This document shows, one piece after another, positions 1 to 5,514 of a stretch of 7,603 bases of DNA; the first letter of the stretch is position 1; each line of letters begins with the position of its first letter. The translations under genes and the position numbers were made by a program. Under the pieces are notes generated by a model. It was not told where the DNA came from. It ran no database searches and was given only the letters and a program-made list of their open reading frames with translations. The stretch is from Chloroflexota bacterium (GTDB lineage Bacteria; Chloroflexota; Anaerolineae; Aggregatilineales; Phototrophicaceae): positions 1 to 7,603 of the forward strand of contig JAEVZT010000231.1 in the NCBI GenBank assembly GCA_023392115.1, written 5' to 3'.

Positions 1-359
1 ATGTAATTGTACGCGCCGCCAATCCCCTGATTGGGCGTTGTCCACGACGAGAGGACGTGGCGCGTGCCCATGCCTACCAGCGCGTCGACGTGCATGATCA
101 GCCGGTCTGGTTCCACTTGATTCATGACGTTGACGAGGGTCGTGTCGGGACGCGGGGCGGTGCGCGGGATGTTCGTCGCTTCCTGCGGGTATTCGTCAGG
201 CGCGAGGGTCGCGTAGCCGATCGTCGGCGGCGGCGTGGCGCTGGCGCGCGGGACAATCGTTGGCGGTGGCGCGCTGTCGGTCAAGTTGCACGCCAGCACC
301 GCCAGCACGAGCCAGAAGCCGGCAAAAATCAGGGGGAAGAGGGCTTTTCGTCGTTCCAT
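1..359 (-). CDS. Lipoprotein, probable secreted M28-family metallopeptidase (N-terminal part, cut by window edge)
   Basis: Reading leftwards from an ATG at 359-357, 119 codons run without a stop to the window edge, so only the N-terminus is present. Residues 1-23 form a signal peptide: a basic start (MERRK), a hydrophobic core, then VLAC with Cys24 as the likely lipidated residue; Leu at -2 is slightly off the classical lipobox. A Pro/Thr/Ala-rich linker (about 28-72) follows. From about 80 the chain reads VEPDRLIMHVDALVGMGTRH and, slightly later, TPNQGIGGAYNY. This matches the pattern preceding the catalytic domain of many secreted M28 (aminopeptidase Y-like) peptidases, where a helix, 'GTRH' and 'GI..A..YI' lead into the zinc-binding domain. 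The zinc ligands would lie outside the window, so the enzyme call is inferred from this lead-in alone. It is transcribed divergently from the glycosyltransferase gene. No Shine-Dalgarno is visible; the promoter lies almost on the start codon. Confidence 0.72.
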   Translation of the reverse strand, partial: MERRKALFPLIFAGFWLVLAVLACNLTDSAPPPTIVPRASATPPPTIGYATLAPDEYPQEATNIPRTAPRPDTTLVNVMNQVEPDRLIMHVDALVGMGTRHVLSSWTTPNQGIGGAYNY

Positions 360-368
360 ACGTGCGGG

Positions 369-377
369 ATTCTACCA
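369..377 (-). promoter_or_regulatory. Extended -10 promoter of the lipoprotein/peptidase gene
   Basis: On the minus strand the sequence TGGTAGAAT combines a TGn extension with a TAGAAT -10 hexamer. It ends 9 nt before the ATG at 359, so transcription would begin within about 0-4 nt of the start codon, giving a leaderless or nearly leaderless mRNA. This agrees with the lack of a Shine-Dalgarno. A TTGGCG at 400-395 could be the -35 box, but its 20-bp spacing is long; an extended -10 can work with a poor -35. Confidence 0.45.
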
Positions 378-452
378 CAAGACCATTCGGAATTCGCCAA
401 GCGTTGGCTTGTCGTCAGACAGGCGGGGTATTCCTTTTCAGGCGGCGTGCGC

Positions 453-458
453 TACAAT
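453..458 (+). promoter_or_regulatory. Possible -10 box for the glycosyltransferase gene
   Basis: TACAAT matches the bacterial -10 consensus at five of six positions and stands out in GC-rich DNA. It would place the transcription start near 465, giving a leader of about 25 nt to the ATG at 490, or about 10 nt to the ATG at 475. No convincing -35 hexamer is seen at the right distance. If this box is real, the in-frame ATG at 457, which overlaps it, cannot be the start. Confidence 0.35.
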
Positions 459-489
459 GCGGTTGTTTCCGCCGATGACCAAACCACCT

Positions 490-1884
490 ATGAATCGAAC
501 GCTTGCTTTTCTCAATCGCTACAAACTGCCACTTCTGCTCGCCAGCGCCGCCGCAGTCCGCCTAATCGTGCTGCTGGCGTTCCCGATCTTCGCCTTCGAC
601 CAGACCGGCGTGATTCACGGATCGGGATCGTTCGACCGGCTTGCCGTCAATCTGCTCGAAACGGGCGTCTATGGGCTGACGCCGGGCACGCCGGACGCGA
701 TGCTGCCGCCGCTTTATAGTTACGTGCTGGCGGGGGTTTACGGGCTGCTTGGACGCGGCGCGCTTCAAGTGGGACTGTTTCACATCGCGCTCGATCTGCT
801 GTCGATCACGATGCTCGTCGAGATCGGGCGGCGGCTGATGCCGCGCGGGGCATGGGTGGGCTGGCTGGCTGGCGTCTTTTACGCCTTCTACCCCTACCTG
901 ATCTTTCAAAACCTGACGGTGATTGACACGCCGCTGTTCATGACGCTGTTCTACGCCTTGATCCTCGGCGTGATCGTCCTGCGCGAGCGTGAACCGCTGG
1001 ATCGCGGCACATGGCTGCTGGCGATCGGCTGCGGCGTCGTCCTCGGGCTGGCGACGCTGGGACGCGCGATTTTGCCGCCGTTCGCGCTGCTGGTCGCCGT
1101 CTGGTTTCTGTTCCGCCGTTCGCTGGCGCAGACAGTTTTGCGGCTGCTGCCTGTCGCCGTCGTCTGCGTCGCCGTGCTCATCCCTTGGATCGCGCGCAAC
1201 TACGATGTTTACGGCACGTTCGTGCTCATGTCAGTCACCGCCGGTTCAAACCTGTATCAGGGCAACAACCCGGACGTTATCCCTTTTCTGCGCGCGGGCT
1301 ATGATGTCCAGTGGACGAGTCCCGACGAGGACACGCCGAACACGCCTGAAGGCGACCGCCGCCGGACGGAGCTGGCGCTCCAGTATCTGCGCGAGAACCC
1401 GGGCGACATCCCCGAACTGATCTGGGTCAAACTGCTCACCCACTGGAGCATCGACATTTTCCCGCGCCTGAACCCGGCATCGGGCGAAGTGCCGCGCCTC
1501 GACTATCAGGGAGATGCGCTTCGCGAAGTGGATGAAGAGGGCGACCTGTCGCTCGGCGGGCTGCCCGAAGGCGATCCGGTGACTGCCTATGCCCAGCCCC
1601 TGTTCGACCAGATCGGGCGGGCGGTACACCGCGTCTATTTCGGCGTCCTGTTCGCGCTGGCGCTGGTGGGGATCGCGCTGACGCTGCCCCATTGGCGCGA
1701 TGTGTCGCTGCTGTGGTTCGTGCAGATCAGCATGACGCTGATCTATGTCCTCTTTCACCCGTCGACGCGTTACCGCGTCCCGACGGATCCGCTGTTGTTC
1801 CTGTTTTCAGCGTATACGATCGTGTGGTTGTGGCTGAAACTGCGCGCGCGCGGCAAACTCGTCCCCGCCCCCGACCTCGCCTGA
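490..1884 (+). CDS. GT-C membrane glycosyltransferase, ArnT/PMT (GT39-like) family
   Basis: The 464-residue, very hydrophobic protein has about ten predicted membrane helices, as expected for polyprenyl-phosphate-sugar-dependent GT-C transferases, which glycosylate lipids or proteins on the outer face of the membrane. Family-like features are visible in order. The first external loop has SFDRLAVNLLETGVYG, with Asp49 where the catalytic acidic residue is expected, then PPLY (73-76). 'RNYDVYGTF' begins at Arg236 and 'NLYQGNNP' at Asn254. An external segment (about 265-370) precedes the last helices, and 'HPSTRYRVPTDPLL' (423 on) resembles the 'H.RYR.P..P' signature near the C-terminus. The frame stays open back to 235, but that part is not hydrophobic and overlaps the divergent promoter. 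ATG 490 fits best with the -10 at 453; ATG 475 would add five residues. Neither has a clear Shine-Dalgarno. The acceptor is unknown; the neighbouring exported proteins are only speculative targets. Confidence 0.85.
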   Translation: MNRTLAFLNRYKLPLLLASAAAVRLIVLLAFPIFAFDQTGVIHGSGSFDRLAVNLLETGVYGLTPGTPDAMLPPLYSYVLAGVYGLLGRGALQVGLFHIALDLLSITMLVEIGRRLMPRGAWVGWLAGVFYAFYPYLIFQNLTVIDTPLFMTLFYALILGVIVLREREPLDRGTWLLAIGCGVVLGLATLGRAILPPFALLVAVWFLFRRSLAQTVLRLLPVAVVCVAVLIPWIARNYDVYGTFVLMSVTAGSNLYQGNNPDVIPFLRAGYDVQWTSPDEDTPNTPEGDRRRTELALQYLRENPGDIPELIWVKLLTHWSIDIFPRLNPASGEVPRLDYQGDALREVDEEGDLSLGGLPEGDPVTAYAQPLFDQIGRAVHRVYFGVLFALALVGIALTLPHWRDVSLLWFVQISMTLIYVLFHPSTRYRVPTDPLLFLFSAYTIVWLWLKLRARGKLVPAPDLA

Positions 1885-2051
1885 CCGCTGCGACTTTTGC
1901 ATGATGTAACCTTCCCACTAAGGTCGGTCACGATCTGCGCTGTCAGCCTGTTTTCCGCGCGGCGCTTCGGGTATAGGCTGAAATCTGTGGAATCCGTCAC
2001 CGCAATCACCGCTGAAGCAATGGATGGGCGCGACCGAAAGAAGGAAACCTC

Positions 2052-2339
2052 ATGGACACGGGACAGCTTCAGCTTGTCGCCGGGAGCATTTCCAGCCTGC
2101 TGTTCGCTGCTAGCATATTTCCGATGCTGCTGAAGGTCTACAAGACGCACGACATGCGCTCGTACAGCTTCGGCAATATCGTCATCACCAACGCCGCCAA
2201 CGCGGTTCATTGGCTGTACATTGCTTCGCTGCCGCCGGGTCCCATCTGGCTGCTGCACGGCTTCTACACCGTGACGTCGCTGGTCGTGCTGCTGAGCTAC
2301 CTGTGCTACGTGCGATCGTCGTGTGTCGTGCCGCGCTAA
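2052..2339 (+). CDS. Small three-helix membrane protein, SemiSWEET/PQ-loop-like
   Basis: This 95-residue protein has three hydrophobic helices at about 6-27, 40-58 and 65-86, the triple-helix arrangement of SemiSWEETs and other PQ-loop proteins, which work as dimers and carry small solutes such as sugars. Features that fit are a helix-1 end with Phe-Pro (23-24), where the family has PQ, followed by KVYKTHDMRSYSF, resembling the usual 'K..KTKS..G.S' loop. Asn47/Asn50 and Trp54 lie in helix 2 near the conserved Asn/Trp positions. The exact PQ dipeptide is absent (Pro-Met), so the call is a family resemblance and transport is unproven. The start is well set: AAGGAA at 2041-2046 lies 5 nt before the ATG. 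It follows the glycosyltransferase gene by 167 bp and probably has its own promoter; a TATAGG at 1972-1977 is a weak -10 candidate. The last residues (SSCVVPR) are polar. Confidence 0.7.
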   Translation: MDTGQLQLVAGSISSLLFAASIFPMLLKVYKTHDMRSYSFGNIVITNAANAVHWLYIASLPPGPIWLLHGFYTVTSLVVLLSYLCYVRSSCVVPR

Positions 2340-2362
2340 CGCGTCATCTCCGCCCAATCAGG

Positions 2363-2370
2363 TGTAATAT
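2363..2370 (+). promoter_or_regulatory. Possible -10 box for the SH3b protein gene
   Basis: TGTAATAT, with TAATAT at 2365-2370, lies in a short AT-rich patch and would start a transcript near 2377. That is just before the hairpin at 2385-2414, which would then lie at the extreme 5' end of the mRNA. No good -35 hexamer is visible 16-18 bp upstream, so this is a tentative call. Confidence 0.3.
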
Positions 2371-2384
2371 GATATGGAAACGAA

Positions 2385-2414
2385 CCCTGTCGTGAAGGCA
2401 TCTTCACGGCAGGG
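2385..2414 (+). promoter_or_regulatory. Strong hairpin in the leader of the SH3b gene
   Basis: CCCTGTCGTGAAG (2385-2397) pairs with CTTCACGGCAGGG (2402-2414) over 13 bp with one G-U wobble and a GCAT loop. It is followed by TGAAAAATTG, not a run of T on the plus strand, so it is a poor intrinsic terminator. It lies 46 bp after the SemiSWEET-like gene and 30 nt before the SH3b gene's ATG. It could be a 5'-end stabilising stem, a Rho-independent stop without a U tract, or a regulatory leader structure. The pairing is certain; the role is inferred. Confidence 0.55.
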
Positions 2415-2444
2415 TGAAAAATTGTCTTTTGAAAGGATTGTTTG

Positions 2445-3260
2445 ATGATACGCCGATGGATTGTCCCGTTCTTGATCATTACCCTACTCGCAACCGCCTT
2501 TCCAGTCGTCGGGCAGGAAGGCGACGACTGCGACCTCAACGCTCTCAGCGACCGGCTCGCCACCTACGCCGGAGACATGCCCGGCGCAAGCATTGACGAG
2601 GTCGCGGCGATCAGGGACGAGATCGACGCCCTGCTCGCGGCGTACCTTGCCAACTGCGCGCCGCTTCCGGTTGAAGAAGAAGAAACGCCCGCACCTGCTC
2701 CCGTTGAAGGGGTGCTGTTCTCGGTCGTCTCGACAGGCGACTTGAACATCCGAAGCTGCGGCGGCACGAACTGCGCCGTCGTCCGCTCGTCGCGCGGCGG
2801 CGAGGTGTACAGCGTGGTCGCTCAGGATGGCGAATGGTACGAGATCGACTTGGGCGGCGGGCAGACCGGCTTCATCGCCGCGTGGCTGACGACACGTGTC
2901 CCCGACGCGGTGATCGAAATTTTCGACGGCTATGCCGACGCCGATCTGGTCTGCGAACTGAGCGCCGAGGTGACGGCGGGTGCGTCAAGCCGTCTCGAAG
3001 TCGCTATCATCGGTGACGGGCGAAGCGTGGTAACTGTCGACGTGCTGCGACCGAATACGGGGACGCCCGAACCTGTCGAGGGGCAGGCGATGCGCCGCCA
3101 CCCGGAAACCGGCACGCCATACATCCTGCAAACCTACCGCAGCACGAGCTGGTCGCCCGGCGCGTACCAAGTCCACGTCGATCGCGACGGTGTCAAGCGG
3201 GTTTTCGGCTTCGACTTGAACCAAGCCGGCGCGACGACGATCACCGTGGCGTGTTTCTAG
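2445..3260 (+). CDS. Secreted SH3b-domain protein
   Basis: The product is a 271-residue exported protein. Residues 1-23 are a signal peptide (MIRRW, hydrophobic core, cleavage probably after VVG). A short helical region (29-71) is bounded by Cys29 and Cys71, then comes an acidic/Pro linker (76-88). Residues 90-153 are a bacterial SH3 domain, recognisable by 'LNIRSCGGTNCAVV' (100-113), 'GEWYEIDL' (129-136) and 'GFIAAWL' (142-148). Such domains typically bind cell-wall peptides or other ligands. The C-terminal 115 residues look like a beta-sandwich and are not recognised. Six cysteines (29, 71, 105, 110, 170, 270) could form three disulfides outside the cytoplasm. ATG 2445 is chosen over an in-frame TTG at 2442 because AAAGGA (2432-2437) lies 7 nt upstream of it. 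No catalytic residues are apparent, so it is more likely a binding or adaptor protein. It converges on the next gene with only 13 bp between stop codons. Confidence 0.85.
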   Translation: MIRRWIVPFLIITLLATAFPVVGQEGDDCDLNALSDRLATYAGDMPGASIDEVAAIRDEIDALLAAYLANCAPLPVEEEETPAPAPVEGVLFSVVSTGDLNIRSCGGTNCAVVRSSRGGEVYSVVAQDGEWYEIDLGGGQTGFIAAWLTTRVPDAVIEIFDGYADADLVCELSAEVTAGASSRLEVAIIGDGRSVVTVDVLRPNTGTPEPVEGQAMRRHPETGTPYILQTYRSTSWSPGAYQVHVDRDGVKRVFGFDLNQAGATTITVACF

Positions 3261-3273
3261 GCACTGACGCCTG

Positions 3274-4437
3274 TCACTGACCAATCATGGTGCGAATCGC
3301 ATCCGTGTCGTAGAAAATGTACTCCGGTTCCTCAATCCACGCCATCAGGTCGATGACCAATGCTTCGGTTAACACCGGGTCATCGGCGGCGAAGGCGATG
3401 CTCGCGTCGTGCGTGGGCAGGCTGATTATCTGTACCGCCGGAAACGCGTTGAACAGGGCGGCAGCCGCCCGGCGCGAATAGACGTCGACCGGGTTGAACG
3501 CGCCGCTGAGATGGCTGATCGTGATGCCTTCCCCCGCCAGTTCGTCGACCATCACGTAATAATGGTACGGCGCGGCGGAAGCATCCTCGACGCGCGTTTC
3601 GGGCGCCTCTTTGAGCGCGAAACCCCACACCAGCAGCCCGCCGTCGATCAGCAGCACGAGGGCGGCGAACGCAAGTGCCGTGCGCGCCAGCGACCAGCGC
3701 CAGCCGGGCGTCACCTGTGGATAGTCCGTCACGCTGCGTCCGGTTTCAAGAACCAAGACCGCGTCGCGCCGTGTCAGGTAGTCGAGCAGGGCATAAATGA
3801 ACACGACAACGCCAAGCATTTCGCACAGTTCCTCGGCGGTGGCGATCGCCATGTAGAGGAAGGACGCGCCGCCGTCGGCGTCGTACTGGTTGGCGCTGAT
3901 CGATTCAATCAGGATGCCCCCGCCGATGTACAGCGCGGCGGCGACGGCGAACAGGGCGCGCGTTTTCGAGGGCAGCCGCAGCCAGAAGCGAAAATAGACG
4001 AGCAGGAAGATCAGCACCAGCGGCACGCCGAGGATCAACCAGCCGAATTCGAGGAAGCCGCTGGTGTTGAAGGCGTCTTGCAGGGGACGCGATGCCGTCT
4101 CGTGGATCGCCGCGCCCTCGTCCATCGACAGATAGAGGAACACGAGGCTCAACCCCGCCCAGCGCAGACTGTCCGGCTCGCCTTGAAGGCGCTTGCTCCA
4201 CGCGATCCACCCCAACAGTGCCGCCGCCAGCAGCAGGTTGATCGTGCTGTACCACGTCGGCACGCTTTCCTCAAGGTTGACGCTGAAGATGTCGAGGATG
4301 CGCGTTGGCGCGGTGTTCGTGTCCAAGCCGAGAAACTCGCTGAGGACGTACTCCGAGTACAGGCTTTGCAGCGCCAGCAGCACGGCGAAGAAGCCGAGCA
4401 CGACGGCGATCTTGAGCGGGTTGAGCCTCAGTCTCAT
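3274..4437 (-). CDS. Seven-helix membrane protein with acidic/His motif, function unknown
   Basis: This 387-residue protein has about seven hydrophobic helices (around 9-29, 62-80, 92-108, 127-151, 160-181, 193-221, 247-274) and a soluble C-terminal domain (276-387), probably extracytoplasmic. I do not recognise a named family. Charged residues inside or next to helices are striking: SMDEGAAIHE (104-113), IESISANQYD (177-186) and TAEELCEMLG (200-209). Buried Asp, Glu and His at helix ends suggest a metal site or catalytic centre, loosely like intramembrane hydrolases; this is inference. The C-terminal part reads YHYYVMVDEL, ISHLSGAFNP and IISLPTHDASIAF, with no assignable fold. ATG 4437 is the first possible start after the upstream gene's stop, since no ATG, GTG or TTG lies in frame between them. 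Its Shine-Dalgarno is weak: AAAAGG lies 17 nt upstream, too far. It probably forms an operon with the DUF5666-like gene 45 bp upstream, in the same reading frame. Confidence 0.82.
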   Translation of the reverse strand: MRLRLNPLKIAVVLGFFAVLLALQSLYSEYVLSEFLGLDTNTAPTRILDIFSVNLEESVPTWYSTINLLLAAALLGWIAWSKRLQGEPDSLRWAGLSLVFLYLSMDEGAAIHETASRPLQDAFNTSGFLEFGWLILGVPLVLIFLLVYFRFWLRLPSKTRALFAVAAALYIGGGILIESISANQYDADGGASFLYMAIATAEELCEMLGVVVFIYALLDYLTRRDAVLVLETGRSVTDYPQVTPGWRWSLARTALAFAALVLLIDGGLLVWGFALKEAPETRVEDASAAPYHYYVMVDELAGEGITISHLSGAFNPVDVYSRRAAAALFNAFPAVQIISLPTHDASIAFAADDPVLTEALVIDLMAWIEEPEYIFYDTDAIRTMIGQ

Positions 4438-4482
4438 GCCGGTTTCTCTGCCATCCTTTTCCCAAGTTGACTGTCGTTTGAT

Positions 4483-5262
4483 TTAGCTCCGCCGAGACCC
4501 TGATCCGCGATTGCTGCCGCCACCAGACCCACTCCCGCGACCGCGTCCACGCCCGGACGGCTGGGCTGCAGGCGGCGCGGGTGGTGGCGGCTGTGACACC
4601 GACGCGCGCCCGCTGTCGCGCCGCTGGATGTTGACGACGACAATGTTCACGGCGACGATGTTGAACGTGTTGTTGACAATCGTCACATCCCCCTGCACGC
4701 GCACGTAATCGCCAACGCGAATCGTGCTCACGTCGCTGACCGCCGGGTCAACCTCGATCGTTATCTCGAACACGCGGATCGACGTTGGGCTGATCGCCCG
4801 CACGGGTCCTTCGATGACGATCCGCGGGTTGGCGGCTTGCGGCGGCGCGGTCGGGTTTGGCGCGGGGTTGTTCGGATCAGGCGTCACCGGGACGCTGGTC
4901 GCGGCTGGTTCATCGGTCGGGACAGGCGTCGCCGCCGGCGTGCTGGTCGTGTCGTCGTCGAAACGCAGGTCGGACGCGACGATCAGCCCGCTTTGCAGCG
5001 TCCCGACGATCGTCACCGCCGCGCCGAGGTGCAGACGTTCAAGCGGCACATTCACCGCCCGAATGTCGACCACCAGCCCGCTGACGACGATGTAGCTCAC
5101 GTCGATGCTCTCCACGCGCCCGCTGAACGTGATCGAGGTCAGCGGCAGCGGTGTCGGCGTTGTGTCCTGCGCGCGTGCCGGTGAAGGCAGGGCTGAGAGG
5201 CTGACTATCAACACGGCGACGATGGCGAGCGCTGCTTTAACAGCCGGAGTCCGTAATTTCAT
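4483..5262 (-). CDS. Exported protein with two DUF5666-like domains and Arg/Gly/Ser-rich tail
   Basis: The 259-residue product begins with a signal peptide (1-31, likely cleaved after ARA, before QDTTP). Two similar small beta domains follow. One, about 42-103, reads ITFSGRVESIDVSYIVVSGL then LGAAVTIVGTL. The other, about 146-213, reads IVIEGPVRAISPTSIRVFEI then VGDYVRVQGDV. The order 'G.v..i....i.v....i.v' then 'G..V.v.G' is typical of the OB-like DUF5666 fold, whose function is unknown. They are joined by a Thr/Pro/Ala-rich linker (104-144), likely flexible and possibly glycosylated. The C-terminus (214-259) is proline-rich, then a basic run of RG, SG and GS dipeptides with no membrane anchor, so it may bind an acidic polymer or the cell surface. 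The start is supported by GAGGAA (minus strand, 5274-5269) 6 nt before the ATG. It is the first gene of a probable two-gene unit with the seven-helix membrane protein. Confidence 0.82.
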   Translation of the reverse strand: MKLRTPAVKAALAIVAVLIVSLSALPSPARAQDTTPTPLPLTSITFSGRVESIDVSYIVVSGLVVDIRAVNVPLERLHLGAAVTIVGTLQSGLIVASDLRFDDDTTSTPAATPVPTDEPAATSVPVTPDPNNPAPNPTAPPQAANPRIVIEGPVRAISPTSIRVFEITIEVDPAVSDVSTIRVGDYVRVQGDVTIVNNTFNIVAVNIVVVNIQRRDSGRASVSQPPPPAPPAAQPSGRGRGRGSGSGGGSNRGSGSRRS

Positions 5263-5301
5263 TGGATATTCCTCGTCACGTATGGTAACAACAGTCTGAA
5301 C

Positions 5302-5383
5302 CAGTTGACAGTGAACAGTGAACAGTGAACAGTTGTCAGTAAGTGAAGCGACCTTCTTACTGTAAACTGTAAACTGTGAACTC
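5302..5383. repeat. Inverted array of CAGT-type heptamer repeats
   Basis: Six head-to-tail 7-bp units starting CAGT occupy 5302-5343: CAGTTGA, three exact CAGTGAA copies, CAGTTGT and CAGTAAG. After a 12-bp gap, units of opposite orientation run over 5356-5383: CTTACTG, two TAAACTG copies and a diverged TGAACTC. The inner units are exact reverse complements (CAGTAAG and CTTACTG). With GAAG/CTTC (5345-5348 and 5353-5356), they can also form a ten-pair stem with a two-base bulge and a CGAC loop. The array lies in the divergent region between the DUF5666-like and PASTA genes, within the probable leader of the former. It resembles heptameric short tandem repeats found between genes of several bacteria. 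It has no spacers of the CRISPR kind. Confidence 0.85.
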
Positions 5384-5421
5384 CATGTAGAAACGATAGC
5401 AGCGTCGGAATGTTACACCTA

Positions 5422-5452
5422 TTGAGAAAGAAGTCCCGCATGTGGATAGAAT
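5422..5452 (+). promoter_or_regulatory. Probable promoter of the PASTA protein gene
   Basis: TTGAGA (5422-5427) resembles a -35 box and TAGAAT (5447-5452) a -10 box. The 19-bp spacing is a little long, and the -10 is preceded by TGTGGA, much like the element in front of the left-edge lipoprotein gene. Transcription would start near 5459, leaving a 44-nt leader with a good Shine-Dalgarno. Confidence 0.45.
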
Positions 5453-5490
5453 AGTAACATCTCCATGCAAACCGCGTTTAACGTTAGGAC

Positions 5491-5514
5491 GAGGAAAACC
5501 GAATGGTCAGGGAG
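5491..5514 (+). promoter_or_regulatory. Two alternative ribosome binding sites for the PASTA gene
   Basis: GAGGA (5491-5495) lies 7 nt before ATG 5503, and GGGAG (5510-5514) lies 6 nt before the in-frame ATG 5521. Either start gives a working signal peptide, the second without the leading MVREQG. The upstream site is the stronger match and was used for the gene call. Confidence 0.5.

Noticed and set aside
235..489. Upstream extension of the glycosyltransferase frame to an ATG at 235
   Set aside because: It would add about 85 polar, basic residues, overlap the start of the divergent lipoprotein gene and span both promoters. The membrane protein begins naturally at 490.
57..719. Plus-strand open frame of 220 codons across the left intergenic region
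   Set aside because: It overlaps the lipoprotein gene in antisense and the glycosyltransferase in another frame, and its composition is Arg-rich with no domain.
1246..1758. Minus-strand open frame of 170 codons
   Set aside because: It is antisense to the glycosyltransferase coding sequence, rich in Gln, Arg and His, and has no recognisable domain or ribosome site.
4434..4454. Six-codon leader frame (MAEKPA) overlapping the membrane protein start as ATGA
   Set aside because: The only purine-rich stretch abuts its ATG with no spacing, so efficient initiation is unlikely. The overlap may be chance.
3409..4470. Open frame of 353 codons on the plus strand
   Set aside because: It lies antisense to the seven-helix membrane protein and reads as a Gln/Arg/Glu-rich chain without domains, typical of the complement of a GC-rich hydrophobic gene.
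4438..4482. Fusion or nonsense split between the DUF5666-like and seven-helix genes
   Set aside because: The two share a frame with one stop between them, but the downstream gene starts with its own ATG and helix and the upstream one ends in a natural low-complexity tail, so they are separate genes.
5302..5383. Heptamer array considered as a CRISPR remnant or tRNA-like structure
   Set aside because: Units are 7 bp and contiguous, without regular spacers, and no cloverleaf can be folded.
5410..5415. TAACAT on the minus strand as -10 for the DUF5666-like gene
   Set aside because: It resembles the GTGTAATAT element upstream of the SH3b gene, but no -35 is present and it lies about 150 bp from the start codon; too weak to list.
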